A stretch of DNA of 5,256 nucleotides, from contig PXAI01000139.1 in assembly GCA_003567135.1 (NCBI GenBank), positions 1 to 5,256 on the forward strand, read 5' to 3'. The stretch comes from Balneolia bacterium. GTDB lineage: Bacteria > Bacteroidota > Rhodothermia > Balneolales > Cyclonatronaceae. Made by a program: the position numbers and the translations under genes. This document shows, in pieces, positions 1-5,164 of this stretch. The first letter of the stretch is position 1. Every line of letters starts with the position of its first letter. The notes beneath the pieces are model-generated. The model was not told the DNA's origin. It searched no databases and saw nothing but the letters and a program-made list of their open reading frames with translations.

Positions 1-419
1 AATATATATCAGAAGACGGCATCCGCGAAATGGCAAAAGTCGGCGTAGTTGCCGTAAGTTTGCCACTGGCGAGCTTTTATCTGCGCCAGCCCGCAGCGCC
101 CGTCCGCAAAATGATGCAAACTGGACTCGAAGTAGCCGTATCCACAGATTTTAACCCCGGATCGGCTCCGTCATACCATCTACCCTATGCAATGGTTCAG
201 GCCTGCATCATGCAAAAGATGTCGCCCGCTGAAGTACTGAAAGGATCGACCATCATCGCAGCCAAAGCCATCAACAGAGACAAGAAAACAGGAAGCCTCG
301 AAAAAGGAAAACAAGCCGATTTCGCAATCATCGACGCGCCCGATGTAAACCACTGGCTATACCATTTTCGTCCAAACGCTTGCGTGGCGACGTATAAGAA
401 CGGGGAAAGGGTTTTTTAG
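1..419 (+). CDS. hutI: Imidazolonepropionase (HutI), C-terminal part; 5' end outside the window
   Basis: The frame is open from the window edge (first whole codon at 3) to TAG at 417-419, giving 138 residues; the family is usually a little over 400 residues, so this is about the last third. The Met codon at 30 is internal. HutI is a cytosolic metal-dependent amidohydrolase that opens the ring of 4-imidazolone-5-propionate to N-formimino-L-glutamate in histidine degradation. Diagnostic is the block STDFNPGSAPS (codons from 141); its Asp (147-149) corresponds to the metal-binding Asp after the last barrel strand of the amidohydrolase superfamily. The following segment (LPYAMVQACI, MSPAEVLKGSTIIAAKAI, GSLEKGKQADFAIID) is the usual ending, where the chain returns to the small beta-sandwich domain. 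The N-terminal metal-binding histidines lie upstream, outside the window. It faces hutU, the preceding step of the pathway, across about 2.3 kb. The family call is secure. Confidence 0.93.
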   Translation, partial: YISEDGIREMAKVGVVAVSLPLASFYLRQPAAPVRKMMQTGLEVAVSTDFNPGSAPSYHLPYAMVQACIMQKMSPAEVLKGSTIIAAKAINRDKKTGSLEKGKQADFAIIDAPDVNHWLYHFRPNACVATYKNGERVF

Positions 420-775
420 ACTGATTATTTAGTACGGTCTGTTGGCAATTGTGGTTCGCGAAATAGCGGGGATAAGAATGTTGCGGGTTTCAGGTTGCGG
501 GTTTCGTCAATTTTCGAATTCGGTGCCTTGCCCACTGGTGTCATCCCGCAATCGGGCTGGGAAGTGTTTTGGGGAACAATTGGTTTCACGATATAATGCG
601 GCGAGCTTTGCACGTTCCGTCCCTTCGGTAGATCATCCAGCGATTTCATTGGACAGGTTTTTTCTGGTTAAAAACCGCCGTGTTAAATTGGTTGCATGAG
701 TTTCGATGTTGGGTTATAAACCCGGACTTCTAATAATCTATCTTCAATCAAACATAAAACATCGAATTGGAAACA
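420..775. other. Intergenic region after hutI, no convincing gene
   Basis: About 350 bases separate hutI from the palindrome at 776. Short frames exist on both strands (442-699 plus, 425-649 minus), but their translations look random: proline-, serine- and arginine-rich, no recognisable domain, and no ribosome binding site. Visible structure is limited to a 12-bp direct repeat at 480-505, a 9-bp inverted repeat (TTCGATGTT at 702-710 and AACATCGAA at 758-766) and a small GGGTT-ATA-AACCC hairpin at 711-723. No terminator lies directly behind hutI; the first strong hairpin comes about 360 bases later. Confidence 0.6.
480..505. repeat. Two-copy 12-bp tandem direct repeat
   Basis: GTTGCGGGTTTC occurs at 480-491 and again at 494-505, separated by AG. 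The copies are identical. It lies in non-coding DNA after hutI. No function is apparent; it may be a remnant of a longer simple repeat. Confidence 0.7.
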
Positions 776-806
776 GACCTGACTGGTTTTTGAAACCAGT
801 CAGGTC
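776..806. terminator. Perfect 14-bp-arm hairpin; terminator or extragenic palindrome
   Basis: GACCTGACTGGTTT (776-789) and AAACCAGTCAGGTC (793-806) are exact reverse complements around a TTG loop. The hairpin is followed by ATGTTCTTTTATC, a weak T-rich tail on the plus strand, so it could terminate transcription reading out of hutI. Similar CCTGAC-type palindromes recur between genes in Bacteroidota, from my general knowledge, so it may instead be a copy of a dispersed palindromic repeat. The structure itself is certain; the role is not. Confidence 0.7.
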
Positions 807-838
807 ATGTTCTTTTATCATTACTACATATTAAGCTT

Positions 839-869
839 TTTGCTACAGGATGATTGTTTTATAAATTTC
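839..869 (+). promoter_or_regulatory. Candidate promoter for the ATPase gene (TTTG-N19-TAAATTTC)
   Basis: TTTG at 839-842 and TAAATTTC at 862-869 are separated by exactly 19 bases, fitting the Bacteroidota-type TTTG / TAnnTTTG promoter apart from the last base. Transcription starting just downstream would give a leader of roughly 150 bases containing the whole repeat array before the ATPase start codon. The region is very AT-rich, so a chance match is quite possible, and the assignment also depends on the organism being of that group. Confidence 0.3.
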
Positions 870-913
870 ATATTACTTACTGTTTTTATTTAATCTAACA
901 AATTAGTAACGCC

Positions 914-1026
914 ATTTTTCGGGTGTATTTACCCTGAAAATCGTAAATCAAGCTTTCATTTTTCAGGGTTAATTTATATATTTACCCAGTAATTCGTAAT
1001 CTAAAGTTTCAATTTTCAGGGTAAAT
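914..1026 (+). repeat. Hairpin-forming tandem repeat, 53-bp period, overlapping the ATPase start codon
   Basis: Two units share the plan left arm, 16-base middle, right arm. Unit 1: TTTACCCTGAAAAT (928-941), middle CGTAAATCAAGCTTTC (942-957), right arm ATTTTTCAGGGTTAA (958-972). Unit 2: ATTTACCCAGTAATT (980-994), middle CGTAATCTAAAGTTTC (995-1010), right arm AATTTTCAGGGTAAAT (1011-1026). Left arms, middles and right arms are each offset by 53 bases. The middles match at 11 of 16 positions. The left arm of unit 1 is an exact 14-base reverse complement of 1012-1025. A degenerate extra right arm, ATTTTTCGGGTGTA, precedes the array at 914-927. The final arm includes the first two bases of the ATPase ATG, so an RNA hairpin would hide the start, and a protein bound to the DNA would sit at the gene's edge. 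No copy is visible downstream of the gene. Confidence 0.85.
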
Positions 1027-2188
1027 GTTAGACCGGGAAGCGAAATTTCAACTGCTGGAGGATCTGGATAATTTCCCAGCCGTGGCCATTACCGGGGCGC
1101 GGCAGGTTGGGAAAACAACGCTGGCGCAGCAGGTCGGGGAAAGCCTGAATTCGGATTTCGTCTATATTGATCTTGAGTATCCGGATGACATTGCAAAGGT
1201 GCAAAATCCGGTTCTGTTTTTTAAATCACACGAGAATGACTGCGTGATTCTGGACGAAATTCATCGTAAACCAGAGCTGTTCCCTGTTTTACGCTCAGTT
1301 ATTGACAAAAACAGACGAAACGGGCGTTTTATCATTCTTGGGTCTGCTTCCCCCGCGCTGCTAAGGGAGAGTTCGGAGTCGCTGGCGGGGAGAATTTCCT
1401 ATAATACACTGGATCCGTTTTGTCTGCCGGAGGTTTCCGCTAAGACAGACTGGAAAGATCTGTTTATGCGGGGCGGTTTTCCCGGCTCGCTGTTTGCCCG
1501 CTCAGAGAAATCCAGTATGCGGTGGCGGTCCAGTTTCATTCAGACATATCTGGAGCGGGAGCTGCCCGTACTTGGCCTTGACAGCGATGTGCGGATTCTC
1601 CGGAAACTGCTCATTATGCTTGCGCACAGCCAGTCGGGTACGCTAAATACGCAAACGCTGGCCAATTCGCTGGGCGTTTCACGGCCTACAGTCGCGCGGT
1701 ATATCGACTTTATGGAAAAAGCGTACCTGCTCTTTAAAATCGAGCCCTTCTATGCAAATGTGAAAAAGAGACTGGTTAAGAGTCCGAAGATTTACCTGTG
1801 CGACAGCGGTATTTTTCATTCGCTGATGGGCATTCAGTCGTTCGACAGCCTGGTAACGCACCCGTCAGTGGGCGCATCGTGGGAGGGGTTTGTGATTCAA
1901 CAAACGAGAGCCGTTTTGCCACCGGATTTTGATATCTGGTTTTTCCGTACGCACGAAGGCGCCGAGGCGGATATCGTTATCACCAACAATGACCAACCCG
2001 TACTGTGCGCGGAAATAAAGTGGACGAATGCACCAAAAATTTCCAAGGGATTCCGAAACGTAATTTCTTATCTGGACTCCCCGGATAATTATATCATTAC
2101 CCCCGAAGCCGACACCTATCCGGTCGAGGAAAATGTTTCAGTAACCAACCTTGCCAACTGGATAGAGCTGGTGCGGGGGATTGGATAA
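1025..2188 (+). CDS. AAA-type ATPase with C-terminal DUF4143 (nuclease-like) domain
   Basis: This 387-residue protein is a typical full-length member of the AAA_14/DUF4143 family, a widespread group of poorly understood bacterial and archaeal ATPases. In order: Walker A GARQVGKTT (24-32), Walker B CVILDE (73-78), a sensor-like strand FIILGSAS (102-109), the conserved SLAGRI (119-124), RGGFP (149-153) and YLERELP (175-181), a winged-helix-like part (about 206-240, LANSLGVSRPTVARYIDFME), and a PD-(D/E)xK-like core with Glu287 (WEGF), Asp316 (EADIVI) and Glu330-x-Lys332 (AEIKW). The nucleotide-binding and nuclease-like residues all appear intact. The start is fixed: an in-frame TAA (1022-1024) touches the ATG, and only a weak AGGG precedes it, within the repeat arm. 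There are no membrane segments. It ends 10 bases from the convergent CIA30 gene with no clear terminator between them. Substrate and role are unknown; its position between hut genes suggests an accessory insertion rather than a metabolic partner. Confidence 0.92.
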   Translation: MLDREAKFQLLEDLDNFPAVAITGARQVGKTTLAQQVGESLNSDFVYIDLEYPDDIAKVQNPVLFFKSHENDCVILDEIHRKPELFPVLRSVIDKNRRNGRFIILGSASPALLRESSESLAGRISYNTLDPFCLPEVSAKTDWKDLFMRGGFPGSLFARSEKSSMRWRSSFIQTYLERELPVLGLDSDVRILRKLLIMLAHSQSGTLNTQTLANSLGVSRPTVARYIDFMEKAYLLFKIEPFYANVKKRLVKSPKIYLCDSGIFHSLMGIQSFDSLVTHPSVGASWEGFVIQQTRAVLPPDFDIWFFRTHEGAEADIVITNNDQPVLCAEIKWTNAPKISKGFRNVISYLDSPDNYIITPEADTYPVEENVSVTNLANWIELVRGIG

Positions 2189-2198
2189 AAGGAGCGAT

Positions 2199-2633
2199 TT
2201 ACACTCCGTCCACTCCTATAATCTTTAGCCGGAAATACCCCTCTTGTTTCTCTTTAATCATGAAAGCAGTTTCTATGATTTTTTCCGGATCAAGCGGAGC
2301 GGCGGCACCCACGTAGCGTCCGCGGAAGTAAGGCTCAAATTCGGAAAATGGGAGATATAACTCCGTCTCCTCTGCTTCCGTAGTTTGAAACCCGGCTTCA
2401 TAGGAATATCGCGTTATTTCTCCGTTGATCAGCATTTTAAGGCGGAAAGCGTAGTTCTTTCCGTCTCCCAAAATCCGTAAACGGATTCCGTCACAATCTG
2501 ATAAATCGATCGGTTTGGTGAATCGCTTTCTTACGGACGCAAATCCCCCGTTATTTTTCAGGGAGACTTCACCTTCCAAAACACCGGCTCCGTTTTCCTG
2601 ATAAAACCGGCTCTGGGATACGCCGCCCATCAC
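2199..2633 (-). CDS. CIA30-family protein; start codon unresolved (domain extends upstream of 2633)
   Basis: The frame encodes a CIA30-like protein (family named after mitochondrial complex I intermediate-associated protein 30; bacterial members are soluble beta-sandwich proteins of unclear function). The signature is VMGGVSQSRF followed by LEGEVSLKNNGGFASVR, then a carbohydrate-binding-like jelly-roll pattern ending in YFRLKIIGVDGV, which is the normal C-terminal end. The only usual start codon is GTG at 2633-2631, giving 144 residues, but this falls inside the conserved W-x(2)-VNDTVMGGVS motif, so a protein beginning there would lack the first strand of the fold. The same frame is open back to 2753. 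It follows hutU on the same strand and is probably co-transcribed with it; such pairing does not by itself show a role in histidine breakdown. It converges on the ATPase gene, with stop codons 10 bases apart. The family call is firm; the exact protein start is not. Confidence 0.75.
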   Translation of the reverse strand: MMGGVSQSRFYQENGAGVLEGEVSLKNNGGFASVRKRFTKPIDLSDCDGIRLRILGDGKNYAFRLKMLINGEITRYSYEAGFQTTEAEETELYLPFSEFEPYFRGRYVGAAAPLDPEKIIETAFMIKEKQEGYFRLKIIGVDGV

Positions 2634-2753
2634 AGTATCGTTAACCGTTTCCCATTCACCGAACTCTGAATCCGGAAAGCGGATTACCTCTCGTTTTGGA
2701 CTATCAAGTTCTGAATCTGCGATGATTTTTTCCGGTTTTGGGTTTTCAGTCGA
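2634..2753 (-). other. In-frame N-terminal extension of the CIA30 gene without a usual start codon
   Basis: Reading backward from 2633, the frame stays open for 40 codons to a TGA at 2756-2754, which overlaps the last codons of hutU. The segment nearest the gene reads VIRFPDSEFGEWETVNDT, exactly what is expected at the start of a CIA30 domain (F-x(n)-W-x(2)-VND before VMGGVS). None of the 40 codons is ATG, GTG or TTG. An AGAGG lies at about 2691-2687, but it is followed by ATC, CGC and TTT in frame. Possible explanations are a rare ATC start, a mutated start codon, a sequencing error, or a frameshift or coupling event at the end of hutU (its stop TGA is at 2748-2746, followed by an A6 run at 2731-2726). 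Confidence 0.7.
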
Positions 2754-4410
2754 TCATCGGTAAGTCAACGCCGCGATCTTTAGCAGTATCGCGGGCGATA
2801 TCGTAGCCGGCATCGGCGTGGCGCATTACGCCGGTTCCGGGATCGGCAGTGAGTACCCGGCGAAGTCTGGCTTTGCCTGATTCGGTTCCGTCGGCTACGG
2901 TTACCATACCGGAGTGAATGGAGTATCCGATTCCTACGCCGCCGCCGTGATGCAGCGAAACCCAGCTGGCGCCACAGGCGGTGTTCAGCATGGCGTTAAG
3001 AAGAGGCCAGTCGGCGATAGCGTCTGATCCGTCCATCATCCCCTCCGTTTCTCGGTTTGGAGATGCGACCGAGCCGGTATCCAAATGATCCCTGCCGATT
3101 ACGATCGGTGCCTTCACTTTTCCTTTTTGAACCAGCCAGTTGAACTTCTCGCCCATCTCGGCGCGCTCGCCATATTCCAGCCAGCATATACGGGATGGTA
3201 ATCCCTGAAAATGGACCTTCTCCCTGGCTTTGCGAATCCACCGGGCGAGGTGCTCTTTATCCGGAAATGTTTCCAGAACAGCATCGTCTGTAACGGCGAT
3301 ATCGTTCGGATCTCCTGAAAGTGCAGCCCAGCGAAACGGGCCTGATCCTTTACAGAACAGCGGACGTATATATTCCGGCACGAAACCCGGAATTTCAAAC
3401 GCTTCAGATTTTCCCCGCAAATCAGCGACCTGTCCGCGAAGGTTATTTCCGTAATCAAAGGTGATGGCACCACGTTTTTTCATTTCGAGCATGGCATCGA
3501 TGTGCTGCTCCATGCTGTCGAGAACCGCGCTTTCGTATGCTTCGTAGTCTGAACTTCGCAGCGATTCGGCTTCTGTCAGATTCATTCCTGCAGGCAGGTA
3601 GCCAACTTTGAGATCGTGCGCGGACGTTTGGTCTGTTAATACATCAGGAATTACGTTTTGCCGGATCATTTCCGGAAGTACTTCAGCGATATTCCCGACC
3701 AATCCCACCGAAAGTTCTTTTCCTTTGCTTTTTGCATCCAGCACGAGCTGAAGCGCTTCATCCAGATTGTAGCTGATTTTATCGCAGTATCCGGTTTCGA
3801 CGCGTTTTTGAATCCGGCTTTCGTCTACATCCACACCTAAGAATGCGGCACCGTTCAGCGTTGCGGCCAGCGGCTGAGCGCCACCCATTCCGCCGAGTCC
3901 GCCCGTTACAACAAGGCGTCCGGAAAGCGTGCTTCCGAAATGCTGGCGCGCGCATTCGGCGAAGGTTTCATACGTGCCCTGCAAAATTCCCTGAGAACCG
4001 ATGTAAATCCACGAACCGGCCGTCATTTGACCGTACATGGTGAGCCCCATGGCCTCAAGTCGGCGGAATTCTTTCCAGTTTGCCCAGCGCGGAACGAGTT
4101 GTGAGTTGGAGATTAGCACACGCGGCGCCTGATCATGTGTTCTGAACACGCCAACCGGTTTACCGCTTTGCACGAGCAGCGTTTCGTCGTTTTCAAGGCG
4201 CTTCAGCGTTTCCACAATTTTATGATAACTTTCCCAGTTTCGTGCCGCTTTGCCGCTGCCGCCGTACACGATCAGATCTTCAGGACGCTCAGCTACTTCA
4301 GGGTCAAGATTGTTCATCAGCATTCTGAGGGCGGCTTCCTGATGCCATCCTTTACAGTTGAGTTTCGCCCCGCGCGGCGCACGAATAATCTGGCTTGTTG
4401 ATGTGCTCAT
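2746..4410 (-). CDS. hutU: Urocanate hydratase (HutU)
   Basis: This is a complete 554-residue protein, the normal length for urocanate hydratase (urocanase). The cytosolic, NAD+-dependent enzyme adds water to urocanate to form 4-imidazolone-5-propionate, the second step of histidine degradation and the one before HutI. Visible landmarks are YGGSGKAARNW (49-59), the block RTHDQAPRVLISNS (90-103), the glycine-rich NAD-binding segment TGGLGGMGGAQP (169-180) followed by GVDVDESR (192-199), GSGPFRWAALSGD (355-367), and the active-site motif QGLPSRICW (402-410) with Cys409, which matches the catalytic Cys410 of the Pseudomonas enzyme. The C-terminal end (GVDLPMID) is also typical. The start is the only ATG after an in-frame stop at 4440-4438; a weak GGA is the only Shine-Dalgarno trace. 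No residue known to be needed appears missing. The CIA30 gene follows directly. No hutH, hutF or hutG is in the window. Confidence 0.97.
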   Translation of the reverse strand: MSTSTSQIIRAPRGAKLNCKGWHQEAALRMLMNNLDPEVAERPEDLIVYGGSGKAARNWESYHKIVETLKRLENDETLLVQSGKPVGVFRTHDQAPRVLISNSQLVPRWANWKEFRRLEAMGLTMYGQMTAGSWIYIGSQGILQGTYETFAECARQHFGSTLSGRLVVTGGLGGMGGAQPLAATLNGAAFLGVDVDESRIQKRVETGYCDKISYNLDEALQLVLDAKSKGKELSVGLVGNIAEVLPEMIRQNVIPDVLTDQTSAHDLKVGYLPAGMNLTEAESLRSSDYEAYESAVLDSMEQHIDAMLEMKKRGAITFDYGNNLRGQVADLRGKSEAFEIPGFVPEYIRPLFCKGSGPFRWAALSGDPNDIAVTDDAVLETFPDKEHLARWIRKAREKVHFQGLPSRICWLEYGERAEMGEKFNWLVQKGKVKAPIVIGRDHLDTGSVASPNRETEGMMDGSDAIADWPLLNAMLNTACGASWVSLHHGGGVGIGYSIHSGMVTVADGTESGKARLRRVLTADPGTGVMRHADAGYDIARDTAKDRGVDLPMID

Positions 4411-4532
4411 AAATATTCCGGTTGATTCAGTCTGGTGTTAATTACAGTCGGTTTAAAATAACGGAATCCTGTGGAAATTGTGAGTGCAGAATAGAATTTG
4501 TCGGGGGATAACGATGCACGCTTCTTACAGGC

Positions 4533-4550
4533 GTCATGGCATGCCATGAC
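4533..4550. repeat. Perfect 18-bp palindrome upstream of hutU
   Basis: GTCATGGCATGCCATGAC equals its own reverse complement. It lies about 120 bases upstream of the hutU start. It could be a binding site for a dimeric regulator of hutU, or a copy of a dispersed extragenic palindrome. There is no loop, so it suits protein binding to DNA or a cruciform better than an RNA hairpin. A second, weaker dyad, TATCAA/TTGATA, lies at 4612-4629. Confidence 0.65.
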
Positions 4551-4667
4551 TCTTCAGGAATCTATTGATTTTATCTTGCCTGATATTGAAACCTCCAACG
4601 CCATTATCTCATATCAATGCATGTTGATACAGGTGTTATTCTTGTTTTAAAAACCTCGAAACCAACT

Positions 4668-4692
4668 GCTTTATATTATAAAGCCCTTTTTT
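4668..4692 (+). terminator. Terminator-like hairpin with T6 tail, plus strand
   Basis: GCTTTATA (4668-4675) and TATAAAGC (4677-4684) are exact reverse complements around one base; realistically this is a 6-bp stem with a 5-base loop. CC and then six T residues (4687-4692) follow, so it would act on plus-strand transcripts. The stem is mostly A-T and therefore weak. No evident plus-strand gene precedes it, which leaves either a short unrecognised transcript or a chance structure. Confidence 0.35.
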
Positions 4693-4759
4693 AAGTTTTT
4701 CCTGAAACATCAACTTAACGCCGTTCACCAGGGCCGTTTATGGAAAATTATTTTTGTGC

Positions 4760-4834
4760 GAAGCGCTTTCGATAGCCCTTTCAATATTATTTTTTTGTTC
4801 TTTGAAGCGCTTTTTTGACGCCTAATCGCCCTTT
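4760..4834. repeat. Pair of composite direct repeats (GAAGCGCTTT ... GCCCTTT)
   Basis: GAAGCGCTTT occurs at 4760-4769 and 4804-4813, each followed within about 25 bases by GCCCTTT (4775-4781 and 4828-4834). A further GCCCTTT is at 4683-4689, just behind the hairpin stem. Each GAAGCGCTTT contains the 8-bp palindrome AAGCGCTT, so the two copies could also pair with each other. They may be paired binding sites or remnants of a duplication. Confidence 0.5.
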
Positions 4835-4935
4835 ACTGTTAAATTTAAATGATTTTGGGTTTTATGTATAGATTTTTGTTGACAAGTCGTTATATATTTC
4901 AATCAAACACATGAGCAAGGTTTTAAGGTCTTTAT

Positions 4936-4978
4936 TATCAATCAACCACGGACTCCATGAAAACCAATATCAATCAAC
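4936..4978. repeat. 11-bp direct repeat TATCAATCAAC, two copies 32 bp apart
   Basis: TATCAATCAAC is found at 4936-4946 and 4968-4978. The 32-bp offset is close to three helical turns, which would place both copies on the same face of the DNA. A related TTCAATCAAAC lies at 4898-4908. The copies are upstream of the hairpins preceding the 5165 gene and could be regulator sites, though AT-rich direct repeats of this length can arise by chance. Confidence 0.45.
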
Positions 4979-5020
4979 GTTTGCTCAATAATCACTTCTT
5001 AGTCATTTCATCAATCTGAC

Positions 5021-5091
5021 GGATTAGCATTTAATCTCAAGCTAATCCTGTAACAGATCAGCACCCGTCTGTTGTAACCACATCAACAGAT
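5021..5091 (+). promoter_or_regulatory. Consecutive and competing hairpins in the leader of the 5165 gene
   Basis: GGATTAGC (5021-5028) pairs with GCTAATCC (5041-5048) over a 12-base loop. Then TCTGTT (5068-5073) can pair either backward with AACAGA (5052-5057, 10-base loop) or, extended to TCTGTTG (5068-5074), forward with CAACAGA (5084-5090, 9-base loop). The two partners cannot be used at once. This is the arrangement expected of a structured leader RNA, but I do not recognise a known riboswitch class, and the transcription start has not been located. Confidence 0.45.
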
Positions 5092-5108
5092 ACCCAATCA
5101 ATTTTTTA

Positions 5109-5156
5109 GGCAGCAGACCAGTCCTTGTGCTGTTGCCGTTAATTCAATCCAAGGAC
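5109..5156 (+). promoter_or_regulatory. Possible translation switch hiding the ribosome binding site of the 5165 gene
   Basis: The ribosome binding site AAGGA (5151-5155) lies inside CAAGGAC (5150-5156), which is exactly complementary to GTCCTTG (5121-5127) over a 22-base loop; this 7-bp stem would block translation. A competing hairpin, CAGCA (5111-5115) with TGCTG (5128-5132), extended by GG/CC across a 3-base bulge, keeps GTCCTTG in its loop. Since the two stems interleave, forming one should disfavour the other unless a pseudoknot forms. This fits a leader that regulates translation, but pairing is judged by eye only. Confidence 0.45.
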
Positions 5157-5164
5157 CCTATACC

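Larger units (their letters stand above)
4411..5164. other. Long intergenic region between the divergent hutU and the 5165 gene
   Basis: These 754 bases separate hutU (minus) from the gene starting at 5165 (plus), so promoters for both should lie here. I could not identify either with confidence. TTGACA at 4879-4884 is followed by TATATATTTC at 4891-4900, but the spacing suits neither a sigma-70 nor a Bacteroidota-type promoter. The region holds an 18-bp palindrome (4533-4550), a 6-bp-arm hairpin TATCAA/TTGATA (4612-4629), a terminator-like hairpin (4668-4692), direct repeats (4760-4834 and 4936-4978) and a group of hairpins before the 5165 start. Only short frames of 26 to about 50 codons without ribosome binding sites occur, and none looks like a real gene. 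Confidence 0.6.

Noticed and set aside
425..649. 74-residue minus-strand frame overlapping the previous one
   Set aside because: Proline- and serine-rich random-looking translation with no recognisable motif or start signal.
442..699. 85-residue plus-strand frame after hutI
   Set aside because: No ribosome binding site, no domain, composition like translated non-coding DNA, and it contains the tandem repeat at 480-505.
914..1026. Repeat array read as a short CRISPR array
   Set aside because: Only two units, the middle segments are similar rather than unique, the arms are inverted, and no cas gene is nearby.
1679..1861. 60-residue minus-strand frame inside the ATPase gene
   Set aside because: Shadow of a well-supported gene on the opposite strand.
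2189..2215. GGAG/CTCC pairing as a terminator between the convergent ATPase and CIA30 genes
   Set aside because: Only four base pairs with a long loop and no T-tract.
2996..4401. Several frames of 60-119 residues within hutU on both strands
   Set aside because: All lie inside the complete, strongly conserved hutU coding region in other frames.
4879..4900. TTGACA and TATATATTTC as a promoter for the 5165 gene
   Set aside because: The -10-like element begins only 6-8 bases after TTGACA, and the TTTG to TAnnTTT spacing is also wrong.
4911..4991. 26-residue plus-strand frame as a possible leader peptide before the 5165 gene
   Set aside because: No ribosome binding site and no run of one amino acid's codons as in attenuator peptides; kept only as a weak possibility.
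5049..5078. TGTAAC direct repeats and dyad as an integron attC site
   Set aside because: The RYYYAAC/GTTRRRY core pair is not present in the needed arrangement.
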